The notes under the pieces: model-generated
What the model was told of the DNA's origin: nothing
Seen by the model: the letters and a program-made list of their open reading frames with translations, nothing else
Databases searched by the model: none
NCBI GenBank assembly: GCA_049299095.1
Contig: JBAQWV010000041.1
Span: 124,001 to 188,000 of the forward strand
Direction of reading: 5' to 3'
Origin: JAAEKA01 sp049299095
Lineage (GTDB): Bacteria > Chloroflexota > Anaerolineae > JAAEKA01
Length of the DNA stretch: 64,000 nucleotides
Program-made: the position numbers and the translations under genes
Shown: piece after piece, positions 32,500-40,904 of the stretch
Position numbering within the stretch: the first letter of the stretch is position 1
Layout: every line of letters starts with the position of its first letter

Positions 32500-34152
32500 T
32501 TAAACGCGCTGTTGCGCCTGGGTGATCCAGGATGCGTAATCGGGGCGACGCCAGTCGGGGGCCTGGACGATCCCGGCCAGGGTCTCCGGCGTGCTGGCAG
32601 CCAGCGCGGCAAAGGTACTAATGCCGCCGTTGCGCAGCTTGCCTGCAAAGGCTGGCCCAATGCCTGCCAGTTGGGTCAGATCGTCAGCAGCAGGCGCGGG
32701 AGCGCGCTTGGGTGCGGGCGGCGCTGCTTGTGACGCAACGGAAACGGGGGCCGTAGCCGTCGGCTGCGGCTGCGTCAGATCGTACATCTCCTGAATTTCC
32801 TGGCGGTAATAATCTACGATCAGCTCAGGGTCAGGGATCAAGCCTTCGTCGGTGGCAACGCCCAGCCAGACCTGATTGTTGTAGCTCATAATGCTGACGC
32901 CGAGGCCGAGGCGGCCCGACTGCGGAACCCAGAACATCATCTGGTGAATAGGGGAACCGGCGAAGTACATCTTTTGCCGCGGGCCGGGCACGTTGGTCAT
33001 CACCGCAGTGGCCTTGCTGCCAAAAATATTGACCACCAGGTTTTCGATGTCGCCGGGGGCCATGCCGATGGCGTTGAGCAGAGCAAAGGCGACCACGGCC
33101 TCCTGCGAGTCTTTGATCTCGTCCATACGGCGTTTCAGCTCCGCCAGCCGCTCCAGCGGCTTGGACAGGCCGAGAGGCAGCCCAAGGAAGACCAGCCCGA
33201 AGCGGTTGCCCAACTCGATCTTTTCCGTTTCGTGGCGCAGATTGACCGGAATGACGCCGCGCACATCCAGCTCTTCGACCGATTGGTTATGTTCCTGCGC
33301 GTAGCGGCGCAGCGCACCCGCCACCGCGGCCAGCAGCACATCGTTGACTGTGGCACCGGTGGCCTTGCCGATGGCCTTGACCTGCTGCAACGGGATGGAC
33401 ACCGACCAGACCGCGCGCTTCTGTACCTGCAATGGCCCGCGAAAGATCGTCTTGGGGTCGGGCGGCAGCAACACCAGCCGCCCCAGCGCCATCGTGGTTT
33501 CTGTGCCCAGGCGCGCGTAGTCGAGCGCATGGCTGGGGTTGGTTACCAAATCCATGCCGCTGCTGACCAGCGCGCTGGTGACGCGGCGGGTCGCACCCAG
33601 CGCAGCAGAAGCGGGTGCCGTCAATACGCGCCAGGGACTGCGGCCATGATGATGTTCCACTGCTTCGGCGGGGGGCGTCCAGACGGTATCCGCCTCCGGG
33701 TCGGTGGTGGACAGCAGCACCCGCATCAGCGCGATGCCATCGGCGATACAGTGATGCAGACGGCACACCAACACGCTGCCGCCCTGATAGCCTTCAACCA
33801 AATGATATTGCCAAAGCGGCTTGGAAAAATCGAGCGGGGTGCTCATCAGATCGCTAACCAGCGCCTGCAAGGCTTCCTGATCGCCGGGCGCGGGGAGGGC
33901 GATGCGGTGCAGATGGTTGGCGATGTTGAAATGCCGGTCGAATTCCCAGCGGGGCGATCCCAAGCCCAACCGCGGCTCAACGACGCGCTGACGAAAACGA
34001 TCAAAGCGGGCCAGTCGTTGCTCCAAAGTTGTTTTAAGGCGTTCCCAGTCTACCACCTCTTCAAAGATGAACAGACCGGTAATCATCATCAGGTTGTTGG
34101 GCAGCTCCATGCGCAGCCAGGCAACGTCAACGTTGGACATATCTTCGGCCAT
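32500..34152 (-). CDS. Wax ester synthase/diacylglycerol acyltransferase-like protein fused to a HhH domain
   Basis: A 550-residue protein of the bacterial WS/DGAT family, which transfers fatty acyl groups from acyl-CoA to alcohols or diacylglycerol. The N-terminal half holds the catalytic HHCIADG (133-139); the second half has 'NDVLLAAVAGALRRY' and 'TNVPGPRQ', both typical. After about residue 465 a Pro/Ala-rich linker leads to an extra domain, 'LTQLAGIGPAFAGKLRNGG', a helix-hairpin-helix signature normally found in DNA-binding or scaffold proteins. ATG 34152 has GAGGAG before it. It is paralogous to the next gene upstream on the same strand. Confidence 0.92.
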   Translation of the reverse strand: MAEDMSNVDVAWLRMELPNNLMMITGLFIFEEVVDWERLKTTLEQRLARFDRFRQRVVEPRLGLGSPRWEFDRHFNIANHLHRIALPAPGDQEALQALVSDLMSTPLDFSKPLWQYHLVEGYQGGSVLVCRLHHCIADGIALMRVLLSTTDPEADTVWTPPAEAVEHHHGRSPWRVLTAPASAALGATRRVTSALVSSGMDLVTNPSHALDYARLGTETTMALGRLVLLPPDPKTIFRGPLQVQKRAVWSVSIPLQQVKAIGKATGATVNDVLLAAVAGALRRYAQEHNQSVEELDVRGVIPVNLRHETEKIELGNRFGLVFLGLPLGLSKPLERLAELKRRMDEIKDSQEAVVAFALLNAIGMAPGDIENLVVNIFGSKATAVMTNVPGPRQKMYFAGSPIHQMMFWVPQSGRLGLGVSIMSYNNQVWLGVATDEGLIPDPELIVDYYRQEIQEMYDLTQPQPTATAPVSVASQAAPPAPKRAPAPAADDLTQLAGIGPAFAGKLRNGGISTFAALAASTPETLAGIVQAPDWRRPDYASWITQAQQRV

Positions 34153-34219
34153 AGCGTCTCCTCGGCAGGTATTCAATTAGGGTGCGGGCTGTCAGCGCGC
34201 GCACACCGGTCAGGGGTGG

Positions 34220-35962
34220 TCAAGATGTGTGCGTTAGGGCCATCGCCTGGTCGCGCCAGCTTTCAAAGGGCGGGCGACGCCAGTCGGGGACGTTCAGAAG
34301 CGCGGCAAGCTCGTCGGCAGAGGTTGCCGCGAGGTGCTGAAAGGTTGAAATGCCCGCAGCTTGCAGGCGGGCGGCGTAGGCGGGGCCAATGCCAACGATC
34401 TGTGTCAAATCATCGTGTGGCTGGACGGGCTGCGCAGGCGGGGGCGTCCATTCGACTGCTAAATCCCAGGCGAAGTCGGTTAGGTCGGCATCTTCAGCCG
34501 GGGCATCTTCGGCCAAGGGGATACTGAATTGCCTTGCGGTGTCCATCAGCCGCTCGCGCATTTCCTGTTTGAGTGCGTTCAATTCTTCCTGGAACCCGGC
34601 CACAATGGTTTCAGGATCGGGCACCAGGCTGGTGTCGGTGGCCACACCAACCATTACCTGGTTATTATAGCTGAGGATGCTGATACCCAGCCCCAGCCGG
34701 CCTGATTGCGGGACCCAGAACATCATTTCGCCAACGGAGGAACCGGCCAGATAAAGTTTTTGACGCGGGCCGGGTACGTTGGTCATCACCAGCGTACCTT
34801 TTTTGCCGAAGATTTCGAGAATTTTGTCTTCAACACGACCGGGCATCATACCGATCAGAGCGAGGATACCAAACGAGACCAACGGCTCGGTAGTGTCCTT
34901 GAGCGCGTCCATGCGCTTTTTCAGCTCGTGTAGGCGATCTACCGGGTCTTCGATGCCAATGGGCAGCGAGAGGAAGACCAGCCCAAATTTGTTGCCCAAC
35001 TCAATGCGCCGCGAGGGCTTGCGCAGGTTAAACGGAATAACCGCGCGGAAATTTAGCTCGTTTACCGGCTGTTCGCGGCTGATGATGTAGCGACGCATGG
35101 CTCCGGCGGCCGCGGACATCAGCACATCGTTGACTGTGCCGCCAACCGCGCGGCCAATCAGCTTGACTTCGTCTAGCGGAATGGGATCGGACCAGGCTGC
35201 GCGCTTGCGCACCACCAATTGCCCCTTGTAAACCGTCTTGGGGTCGGACGCCATCAGCAACATGCGCCCCGTGGTCAGCGCCAGGTCGGCGCCTACGCGC
35301 GCGATGTTTACCAGGTGTTCGGGGTCGCGTGTGATCTGCACGGTGGTCTTGACCGCGGTGTCCATTGTTTGCTGTGTCAGCTTGAGCGCGTTGTAGGCTG
35401 GTTTCAGCACCGGATTAAGGGGACGCCAACCCTTGGGGCGGCGCGCGGGTTGCGGCATTTCGTCTGCGGGCGGCGCGTCGGGGGAGGTGTCGGCCATTGA
35501 AAGCAGCACTTGCACGAGCGCGATGCCGTCGGCGATGGCATGATGCAGGCGGGCCAGCAGCACCGAGCGGTTGCCGTAGCCTTCGATCAGATGAAATTGC
35601 CAGAGCGGCTTGGTGAAGTCCAGCGGCGCACTCATCAAGTCACTGACCACGGCCTCCAGCGTGGCGTGATCGCCGGGCTGGGGCAGGGCAATACGGTGCA
35701 GGTGGGTCCCCAGATCGAAATGCGGGTCGTCTTCCCAGTAGGGGCGGCCAAAGCGGGAGCGTTTGGCGACGATGCGTTGACGGAAGCGACGAAAGCGACG
35801 GATCAGGCGCAGATTGAGCGTCGTCTTGAGGCGTTCGAAATCCACGGGTTCGTCGAAAACGAAAACGCCGGTGATCATCATCAGATTGGTGGGATCTTCC
35901 ATGTGATACCACGCCACATCAACACTGGACAACGATTCCGTGCGGGGACGACCCATGACCAT
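34220..35962 (-). CDS. Wax ester synthase/diacylglycerol acyltransferase-like protein fused to a HhH domain (second copy)
   Basis: A 580-residue paralogue of the neighbouring acyltransferase, with HHAIADG at 140-146, 'NDVLMSAAAGAMRRY' and 'TNVPGPRQ'. Its linker is longer and acidic, with 'EDAPAEDADLTDF'. The same kind of C-terminal helix-hairpin-helix follows ('LTQIVGIGPAYAARLQAAG') and ends in 'DWRRPPFESWRDQA', almost repeating the other copy. ATG 35962 has GGAGG seven bases upstream; another in-frame ATG lies two codons later. The two genes are 67 bases apart and probably form an operon. They point to neutral-lipid storage or lipid remodelling. Confidence 0.92.
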   Translation of the reverse strand: MVMGRPRTESLSSVDVAWYHMEDPTNLMMITGVFVFDEPVDFERLKTTLNLRLIRRFRRFRQRIVAKRSRFGRPYWEDDPHFDLGTHLHRIALPQPGDHATLEAVVSDLMSAPLDFTKPLWQFHLIEGYGNRSVLLARLHHAIADGIALVQVLLSMADTSPDAPPADEMPQPARRPKGWRPLNPVLKPAYNALKLTQQTMDTAVKTTVQITRDPEHLVNIARVGADLALTTGRMLLMASDPKTVYKGQLVVRKRAAWSDPIPLDEVKLIGRAVGGTVNDVLMSAAAGAMRRYIISREQPVNELNFRAVIPFNLRKPSRRIELGNKFGLVFLSLPIGIEDPVDRLHELKKRMDALKDTTEPLVSFGILALIGMMPGRVEDKILEIFGKKGTLVMTNVPGPRQKLYLAGSSVGEMMFWVPQSGRLGLGISILSYNNQVMVGVATDTSLVPDPETIVAGFQEELNALKQEMRERLMDTARQFSIPLAEDAPAEDADLTDFAWDLAVEWTPPPAQPVQPHDDLTQIVGIGPAYAARLQAAGISTFQHLAATSADELAALLNVPDWRRPPFESWRDQAMALTHTS

Positions 35963-36230
35963 AAAACAACCTCCACGCATACTAGACGTTTGGGATGAAC
36001 GGGCGGGCAGCAACGTGCCAAATACCAAACAAGTTTACCACAACTTGCGTGCATTGGCTACTTTTTTGTGAAAGTCTTAAAAAATAAGCAAGATGCAGGG
36101 ATGATAGGGAATTTACAGACAAGAGCCAACCAATGTACTATACTAGTCGCACGATGCCGCCCGTATAAAGCCCAGCCGCGGCAACGAGTATTCGGCGTGC
36201 TGCGCTGCGCAGCCATCAAGAGGTAGCCCT

Positions 36231-37178
36231 ATGATCCCGATCAAGAGTTCAGAAATCACACCGGAAGCGGTATTCAAACAGCGTCGGCAGTTGATGAAGG
36301 GTGTTGGCGCTCTGGCACTGGGCGCGGTGGCGCTGGCGGCTTGTGGCGCGCCCGCCGATGAGTTGCCCGCCGCGCAGGAAGCTGGCACAACGCAGGTCAC
36401 GCCCGCGGCAGAAGCTGCGTCCAGCGACGTGCTGAATAGCTTTGAAGAGATTATCAACTACAACAATTTCTACGAGTTCACCACGGACAAGCAGCGCGTG
36501 GCGGAGTTGGCGCAAGGCTTTGTCACCGATCCCTGGTCGGTAACGATTGGCGGGCTGGTAAACAAGCCCAAAACCTTTGCCATTGAGGATATTTTGAGTG
36601 GCTTTGAGCAGGAAGAACGGATTTACCGGCTGCGCTGCGTGGAAGGGTGGTCTATGGTGATCCCGTGGCTGGGCTTTCCGCTGCGCAAGCTGCTGGAGCA
36701 AGTCGAGCCGACTGCCGAAGCCCGATATGTGCGCTTTGAGACGCTGTTCGATCCCGACCGCCTGCCGGGCCAGCGCAGTCCGGTGTACGAATGGCCGTAT
36801 GTCGAAGGGTTACGTCTCGATGAGGCTATGAACGATTTGACGCTGCTGTCCACGGGGCTGTACGGCAAAACCCTGCTGCCGCAAAGTGGTGCGCCGCTGC
36901 GGCTGGTGGTGCCGTGGAAATATGGCTTCAAGAGTATCAAGTCCATCGTCAAGATTGACCTGGTCGCAGATCAGCCCTCGTCGCTCTGGATGATCGCCGC
37001 GCCGCACGAATACGGCTTCTACGCCAACGTTAACCCGGATGTGCCGCATCCGCGCTGGTCGCAGCGCACCGAGCGCCGCATCGGGGAAAGGAAGCGCCGC
37101 GAGACGTTGCTGTTCAACGGCTACGCGGATGAAGTAGCCGGTCTGTACGCGGATATGGACTTGCGCAAATTTTTCTAG
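36231..37178 (+). CDS. msrP: MsrP-type molybdopterin protein-methionine-sulfoxide reductase, predicted Tat lipoprotein
   Basis: A 315-residue enzyme of the YedY/MsrP family that repairs oxidised methionines in exported proteins using a molybdopterin cofactor. The molybdenum ligand is Cys136 in 'LRCVEGWSM'; later motifs 'YEWPYVEGLRLDEAMNDL' and 'PWKYGFKSIKSIV' are typical. The N-terminus has QRRQLMKG (17-24) followed by a hydrophobic stretch and 'LAACG' (Cys38), so it looks both Tat-exported and lipid-anchored, whereas the E. coli protein is soluble. It is followed by msrQ. Confidence 0.94.
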   Translation: MIPIKSSEITPEAVFKQRRQLMKGVGALALGAVALAACGAPADELPAAQEAGTTQVTPAAEAASSDVLNSFEEIINYNNFYEFTTDKQRVAELAQGFVTDPWSVTIGGLVNKPKTFAIEDILSGFEQEERIYRLRCVEGWSMVIPWLGFPLRKLLEQVEPTAEARYVRFETLFDPDRLPGQRSPVYEWPYVEGLRLDEAMNDLTLLSTGLYGKTLLPQSGAPLRLVVPWKYGFKSIKSIVKIDLVADQPSSLWMIAAPHEYGFYANVNPDVPHPRWSQRTERRIGERKRRETLLFNGYADEVAGLYADMDLRKFF

Positions 37179-37201
37179 TAAAACCTGGTTTGGATACGCT
37201 G

Positions 37202-37849
37202 ATGCCCCGTTGGCTTCGTTTAACCCGTTTGCAATGGATCGTTTACACGGTGGCGCTGCTGCCGCTGGCCTTGCTGATCTTTGATGCGCTGGCCGGGCGG
37301 CTGTCGGTGAACCCGATTCAGGATGCCACGCTGCGCACCGGTAAGACGGCACTGATCTTGCTGGTGGCGTCGCTGGCGTGTACGCCGCTGAACACCGTTT
37401 TCGGCCTGCGGCAGGCGTTGAAAGTGCGCCGCGGGCTGGGCTTGTTAGCGTTTTTTTACGCGGCCATCCATTTCGGCATTTTCATCGGCGTGGATTACGG
37501 CTTTGACCTCTATCTGGTGGGGCTGGAACTGGCTGAAAAACGCTACGTGCTGGTGGGCGCCGCCGCGCTGCTGATCTTGCTGCTGCTGGCGATCACCTCC
37601 ACCAAGGGCTGGCAGCGCCGCCTTGGCAAGCGTTGGAAAAGCCTGCACCGCTGGGTTTACCCGGCGGGGGTGCTGGTGATCTTGCATTATGCCTGGGTGC
37701 AAAAGGCCGACATTCGCCAGCCATTGTTATGGGGGGTGTTACTGGCGGGCTTGTTGTTGCTGCGCATCAACGCCGTCAAGCGTCCGCTTGTCTCCCGGCT
37801 GCGGGCAAGCAGCAAACCCCGTCGCGGCTCGCCGCGTCAAGAAGGATGA
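37202..37849 (+). CDS. msrQ: MsrQ heme-binding membrane subunit
   Basis: A 215-residue integral membrane protein with five to six hydrophobic segments, of the ferric reductase-like family that hands electrons to MsrP. Conserved histidines occur in 'YAAIHFGIFIG', 'KSLHRWVYPAGVLVILHYAW'. ATG 37202 is favoured, with GGA seven bases upstream; a TTG at 37190 in frame is possible. The gap from msrP is only 23 bases, so the two form an operon. Confidence 0.92.
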   Translation: MPRWLRLTRLQWIVYTVALLPLALLIFDALAGRLSVNPIQDATLRTGKTALILLVASLACTPLNTVFGLRQALKVRRGLGLLAFFYAAIHFGIFIGVDYGFDLYLVGLELAEKRYVLVGAAALLILLLLAITSTKGWQRRLGKRWKSLHRWVYPAGVLVILHYAWVQKADIRQPLLWGVLLAGLLLLRINAVKRPLVSRLRASSKPRRGSPRQEG

Positions 37850-38087
37850 TTTCGCGCTCGGCAATGATCATCGTCAGGGTGCTGTGGTATTCAGGACTTA
37901 GGCAGTTCACAAGACGATTGTCATTGCAAGGCCCTGACAGACCGCGCAGTCCCCTGCGAATGCGCGGGAACCCGACGCTGTACTCAGAAACAGGGGGTTC
38001 TCGTCGTTTTACTCCTCGAAATGGCACCAACGACATAAATCCTGATGCATTCGTTTTCTCGGCCTTTCTCAACAGCTTCTCAATCAT
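37850..38087. other. Intergenic region without a recognisable gene
   Basis: About 240 bases after msrQ contain no convincing coding frame. It is more A/T-rich toward its right end. A GGACTTAGGCAG-type string near 37894-37905 resembles ends of some insertion sequences, but no transposase, terminal repeat partner or duplication is visible. Confidence 0.4.
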
Positions 38088-38109
38088 CTCTAAATAACTT
38101 CTAAACAAT
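38088..38109 (+). promoter_or_regulatory. Direct repeat resembling an OmpR/PhoB-family binding site
   Basis: CTCTAAATAAC followed directly by TTCTAAACAAT: 11-base tandem repeats whose 7-base cores (CTCTAAA, TTCTAAA) are four bases apart. It is about 80 bases ahead of the next gene, and an almost identical unit lies upstream of the YceI gene at 42322. Confidence 0.45.
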
Positions 38110-38186
38110 TTTTTGTTATGATTGGATCAATCGGCGCGAAACAATGTGCCGACAACCTTCTAACACTAATCCAAGGAGACTTTGAG

Positions 38187-39044
38187 ATGACGAATTTGAA
38201 GAAGTGGATGGCAGGCGCTGGCGTGGGTATCGCTTTGTTGACCGTAACCGCAGTTGCCTTGCCGATGGCTTCGGCCAACACGCAGGTGGCCGCGCCTGTG
38301 CAGCAGACCACAGCCCCCGGCAGCGGATCAACGCAAACGCCGAACACAACGACACCGGCCACACCCAAAGCGACTACCCCGGACACAACCACACCCAGCG
38401 CGCGCCCGGCTCTGGGCCATCGCGGCGGCCCCGGGGCTGATGGCGATTACCTAGCCCAGGCGCTCGGCATCACCACCGATCAGTTGGCCGCAGCGCAGCA
38501 GAAAGCCAGCGAAGCCGCCATTGACCAGGCGCTGGCCGCGGGCACGATCACCCAGGAACAGGCAGACGCGCTGAAGACACGCCTTAGCACAGATGGTTTT
38601 GATCGCGGCGCGCGCGGCCTGCGCGGCGTGAATATGGACAGGGATCAACTGCTGGCCGATGCTTTGGGCATCAGTGTTGCCGAACTGACTGCGGCCAAAA
38701 CCGAGGCGCGGCAACTGGGCATGGACGCCGCCGTAGCGGATGGCAGTATGACGCAGGAACAGGCGGACGCCATGCAGGCACGCGAGGCGCTCAAGCAGTA
38801 CATGGAAGACCAGGATTACAGCGGCAAAAGCCAGGCATTGTTTGAGGAGATGGTAAAGCAAGCCGTGCAGGCAGGCGTGATTACCCAGGCCCAAGCCGAC
38901 AGCATCCTCGCCAGCGGTCACGGTTTGATGGGCGGGCGCGGTGACATGGGTGGTCACGGTGGACGCGGCGGCTTCCGTGGCGACGGTGGAATGGGCACAG
39001 CGCCGACGCAGAACACGGCTCCCACCGACTCTACCGATCTGTAA
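38187..39044 (+). CDS. Exported repeat protein with 'ITQEQAD' motifs, function unknown
   Basis: A 285-residue protein starting at ATG 38187 (AAGGAG eight bases upstream). It has a signal peptide (about 1-32), a Thr/Pro/Gln-rich linker to about residue 75, and then repeats of about 45-60 residues. Each pairs an 'ALGIT(T/V)..L.AA' helix with a 'G(T/V)ITQEQADAL' turn-helix; three such turns are visible ('AGTITQEQADAL', 'DGSMTQEQADAM', 'AGVITQAQADSI'). The C-terminus is Gly-rich with GGHGGRGG-like runs. I do not recognise an enzymatic domain; it may be a structural or metal-binding envelope protein. Confidence 0.85.
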   Translation: MTNLKKWMAGAGVGIALLTVTAVALPMASANTQVAAPVQQTTAPGSGSTQTPNTTTPATPKATTPDTTTPSARPALGHRGGPGADGDYLAQALGITTDQLAAAQQKASEAAIDQALAAGTITQEQADALKTRLSTDGFDRGARGLRGVNMDRDQLLADALGISVAELTAAKTEARQLGMDAAVADGSMTQEQADAMQAREALKQYMEDQDYSGKSQALFEEMVKQAVQAGVITQAQADSILASGHGLMGGRGDMGGHGGRGGFRGDGGMGTAPTQNTAPTDSTDL

Positions 39045-39066
39045 ACACTTCACACAACCCTTCATC

Positions 39067-39095
39067 AGAGCGCAGCTATGGCTGCGCTCTTTTTG
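39067..39095 (+). terminator. Terminator after the repeat protein gene
   Basis: A perfect 10-bp stem (39067-39076 with 39081-39090), loop TATG, then TTTTTG. Confidence 0.9.
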
Positions 39096-39179
39096 TAAAC
39101 TTTTTTCCCCATCCGCCAAAAGCAAGCCAGGGGGCCGGCTCTTCATAACTTTTGAACATTTCTTTGCTATGCTTGAGGT

Positions 39180-39208
39180 AGCAGGCCCGCCGAAGGCCCC
39201 TGCTTTTT
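39180..39208 (+). terminator. Second, weaker terminator-like hairpin
   Basis: AGCAGG (39180-39185) can pair with CCTGCT (39199-39204) and is followed by a T run; the inner part pairs only partly. Confidence 0.4.
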
Positions 39209-39261
39209 CCCTGCGGCGGCGCAGTTTGGTGCATACCCCACAGAAATAATGCTTTCGTTAT

Positions 39262-39288
39262 GTTATTCTCACGCTACGTAAGAGTAAC
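39262..39288 (+). promoter_or_regulatory. Imperfect palindrome upstream of the dioxygenase gene
   Basis: GTTATTCTCACG and CGTAAGAGTAAC, spaced by CTA, match as an inverted repeat in 10 of 12 positions, centred on CTA. It is 30 bases ahead of the start codon and may be an operator. Confidence 0.4.
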
Positions 39289-39317
39289 AAGGTGCAAGCT
39301 AATCTTTGGAATGAACC

Positions 39318-40133
39318 ATGAAAACATACCTCCTTTTCCTCGTGATCCTACTCCTGATGCTGGCGGGCTGTGCCAATCCACCGTCAACGCCAGACAGCGC
39401 GCTGCCAACTGCTACCGCAGTGATGGCTGAAACTGTCGCGCCCGCTGCGGCAGCAACGCCAACCACCGCGCCCGCAGTTTCCACGGACGCGCCTGCACCT
39501 GAACCGACGGCTACCATCGCACCGATGGCGGCAACGCCTCTGGATCAGCAGTTGGCCGCGCAATTCAATGCGCCGGTGACAGCCGCGGGCGAAGTGATTC
39601 TGGCAACCGGACGCGTGCTGGATCGGGCAGGCAATCCGCTGGGTGGTGTCGCAGTAGAGTTTTGGCAAACTGACAGCACCGGCGTTTACGATCATCCCGG
39701 TGACGCAGGCACGGCCAACCGCGACCGCGGCTTTCAGTTTTACGGCACAGCGACCACTGACGGGGATGGACGCTATCTGTTCCGCACGGTGCAGCCCGGC
39801 TACTATGAACCTCGTCCGCGGCATATCCACATCAAGGTCAAGCAAGACGGCACAACCCTGCTGACCACGCAGTTTTATTTCGAAGAAGACCGCAGCAGCC
39901 TAACCGGTGAAGGGGTGTTTGCGCAGGCTGGCAATCAAGGCGATTTGCTGATTTTTACCACGCTGGAAACGGTCACGCTGAATGGCACAGCGGTGGACGT
40001 GCTAACGAACGATTTGGTTATTGACACCGGCACAGCCGGTACGCTGCCCGTCACACCTGCTCAAGCCGAAGGCCCTTACTACCCAGTGGCCGCGGTGGCC
40101 GCGTTCGATAACGATCTGGCAGCCGTGCCCTAG
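39318..40133 (+). CDS. Lipoprotein intradiol ring-cleavage dioxygenase-like protein with rearranged segment order
   Basis: A 271-residue lipoprotein (lipobox LAGC, Cys18) with an Ala/Thr/Pro linker to about residue 75. The core resembles intradiol dioxygenases, which open catechol rings using non-heme Fe(III): 'GRVLDRAGNPLGGVAVEFWQTD', Tyr124 in 'GVYDHPGD', a second Tyr at 162/163, and 'RPRHIHIKV' with His169 and His171. The segment 'TPAQAEGPYYP...FDNDL' (246-266), which normally opens the domain, is instead at the extreme C-terminus. The order is thus that of a circular permutant. It is likely anchored outside the membrane. Whether it still cleaves catechols is unknown. Confidence 0.88.
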   Translation: MKTYLLFLVILLLMLAGCANPPSTPDSALPTATAVMAETVAPAAAATPTTAPAVSTDAPAPEPTATIAPMAATPLDQQLAAQFNAPVTAAGEVILATGRVLDRAGNPLGGVAVEFWQTDSTGVYDHPGDAGTANRDRGFQFYGTATTDGDGRYLFRTVQPGYYEPRPRHIHIKVKQDGTTLLTTQFYFEEDRSSLTGEGVFAQAGNQGDLLIFTTLETVTLNGTAVDVLTNDLVIDTGTAGTLPVTPAQAEGPYYPVAAVAAFDNDLAAVP

Positions 40134-40165
40134 CAACTGATTTGTAAGATCGGAGGGAAGACCCC

Positions 40166-40900
40166 TTGTTGCCCAGGATTTCATCACTTTTGACTCGCCT
40201 GGCTCTGCTGGCGAGTGTCGCCCTACCGCTGAGCGCGGCCCAATCGGCCCAGCCTGCCAGCGCTTCCACAGTAGCCCAAACGAATGACCGCCCCTTTATT
40301 TTGCCCTTTGCCGCCCCTCCCGGGCCAGACACATGGTTGATGGGCCAGGCCTACGGCAACACGGTGGGCGCGTATTTCAGCCGCAACACCACTTATCGCT
40401 ATAGTCAGGGCATTCACTTTGGCGTGGACTTCACCGCACCGTGCGGTACTGAGGTCATAGCGATTGCCGATGGTGTGGTGGCGTTGGTGGATGCCACGGC
40501 CTACGGCTCTGCGCCGCACAACCTGATCATTGATCATCCGCAGCTTGATTATGCCAGCCTGTACGGACATTTGCTGCAACGGGCAGACCTGGAGCCGGGC
40601 CAGCAGGTGCGGCAAGGCCAGGTGATCGCGCTGACCGGCGACCCAGAGGAAACTTGCTTTGGCCGCCCCCACCTGCATCTGGAAATCCGCGATTATCCAG
40701 GCCGTGGCTGGAAGTACAACCCGGTCAACTTAATTGACGCAGATTGGGACAATCTGGCCCTGATCGGTGGTTTTCGCAACGGCTTCGAGCGTGATCTCGA
40801 CGACCCGCGCAAATGGCAATATCTGGACGACCAACCGCCCGCGGTGACCGGCGGCCCGATCATCAACAACTTCGCCAATCCGTGGCCGAGGAGCCGTTAA
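40166..40900 (+). CDS. Exported M23 family metallopeptidase
   Basis: A 244-residue exported protein with a signal peptide (about 1-35) and a LytM/M23 zinc peptidase domain. Zinc and catalytic residues are in 'GIHFGVDFTAPCG' (HxxxD), 'YGHLLQR' and 'RPHLHLEIRD' (HxH). Such enzymes cut peptidoglycan cross-bridges or peptide stems. The start is TTG 40166 with GGAGG nine to ten bases upstream (a second TTG follows directly). It lies 32 bases after the dioxygenase gene and four bases before the propeller lipoprotein gene. Confidence 0.9.
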   Translation: MLPRISSLLTRLALLASVALPLSAAQSAQPASASTVAQTNDRPFILPFAAPPGPDTWLMGQAYGNTVGAYFSRNTTYRYSQGIHFGVDFTAPCGTEVIAIADGVVALVDATAYGSAPHNLIIDHPQLDYASLYGHLLQRADLEPGQQVRQGQVIALTGDPEETCFGRPHLHLEIRDYPGRGWKYNPVNLIDADWDNLALIGGFRNGFERDLDDPRKWQYLDDQPPAVTGGPIINNFANPWPRSR

Positions 40901-40904
40901 CGCC

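Noticed and set aside
32944..34527. Long open frame on the plus strand opposite the WS/DGAT gene
   Set aside because: Antisense to a well-supported acyltransferase, without similarity or a ribosome binding site.
37850..38087. Insertion sequence remnant after msrQ
   Set aside because: Only one short string resembles known IS ends; no transposase frame, paired terminal repeat or target duplication is visible.
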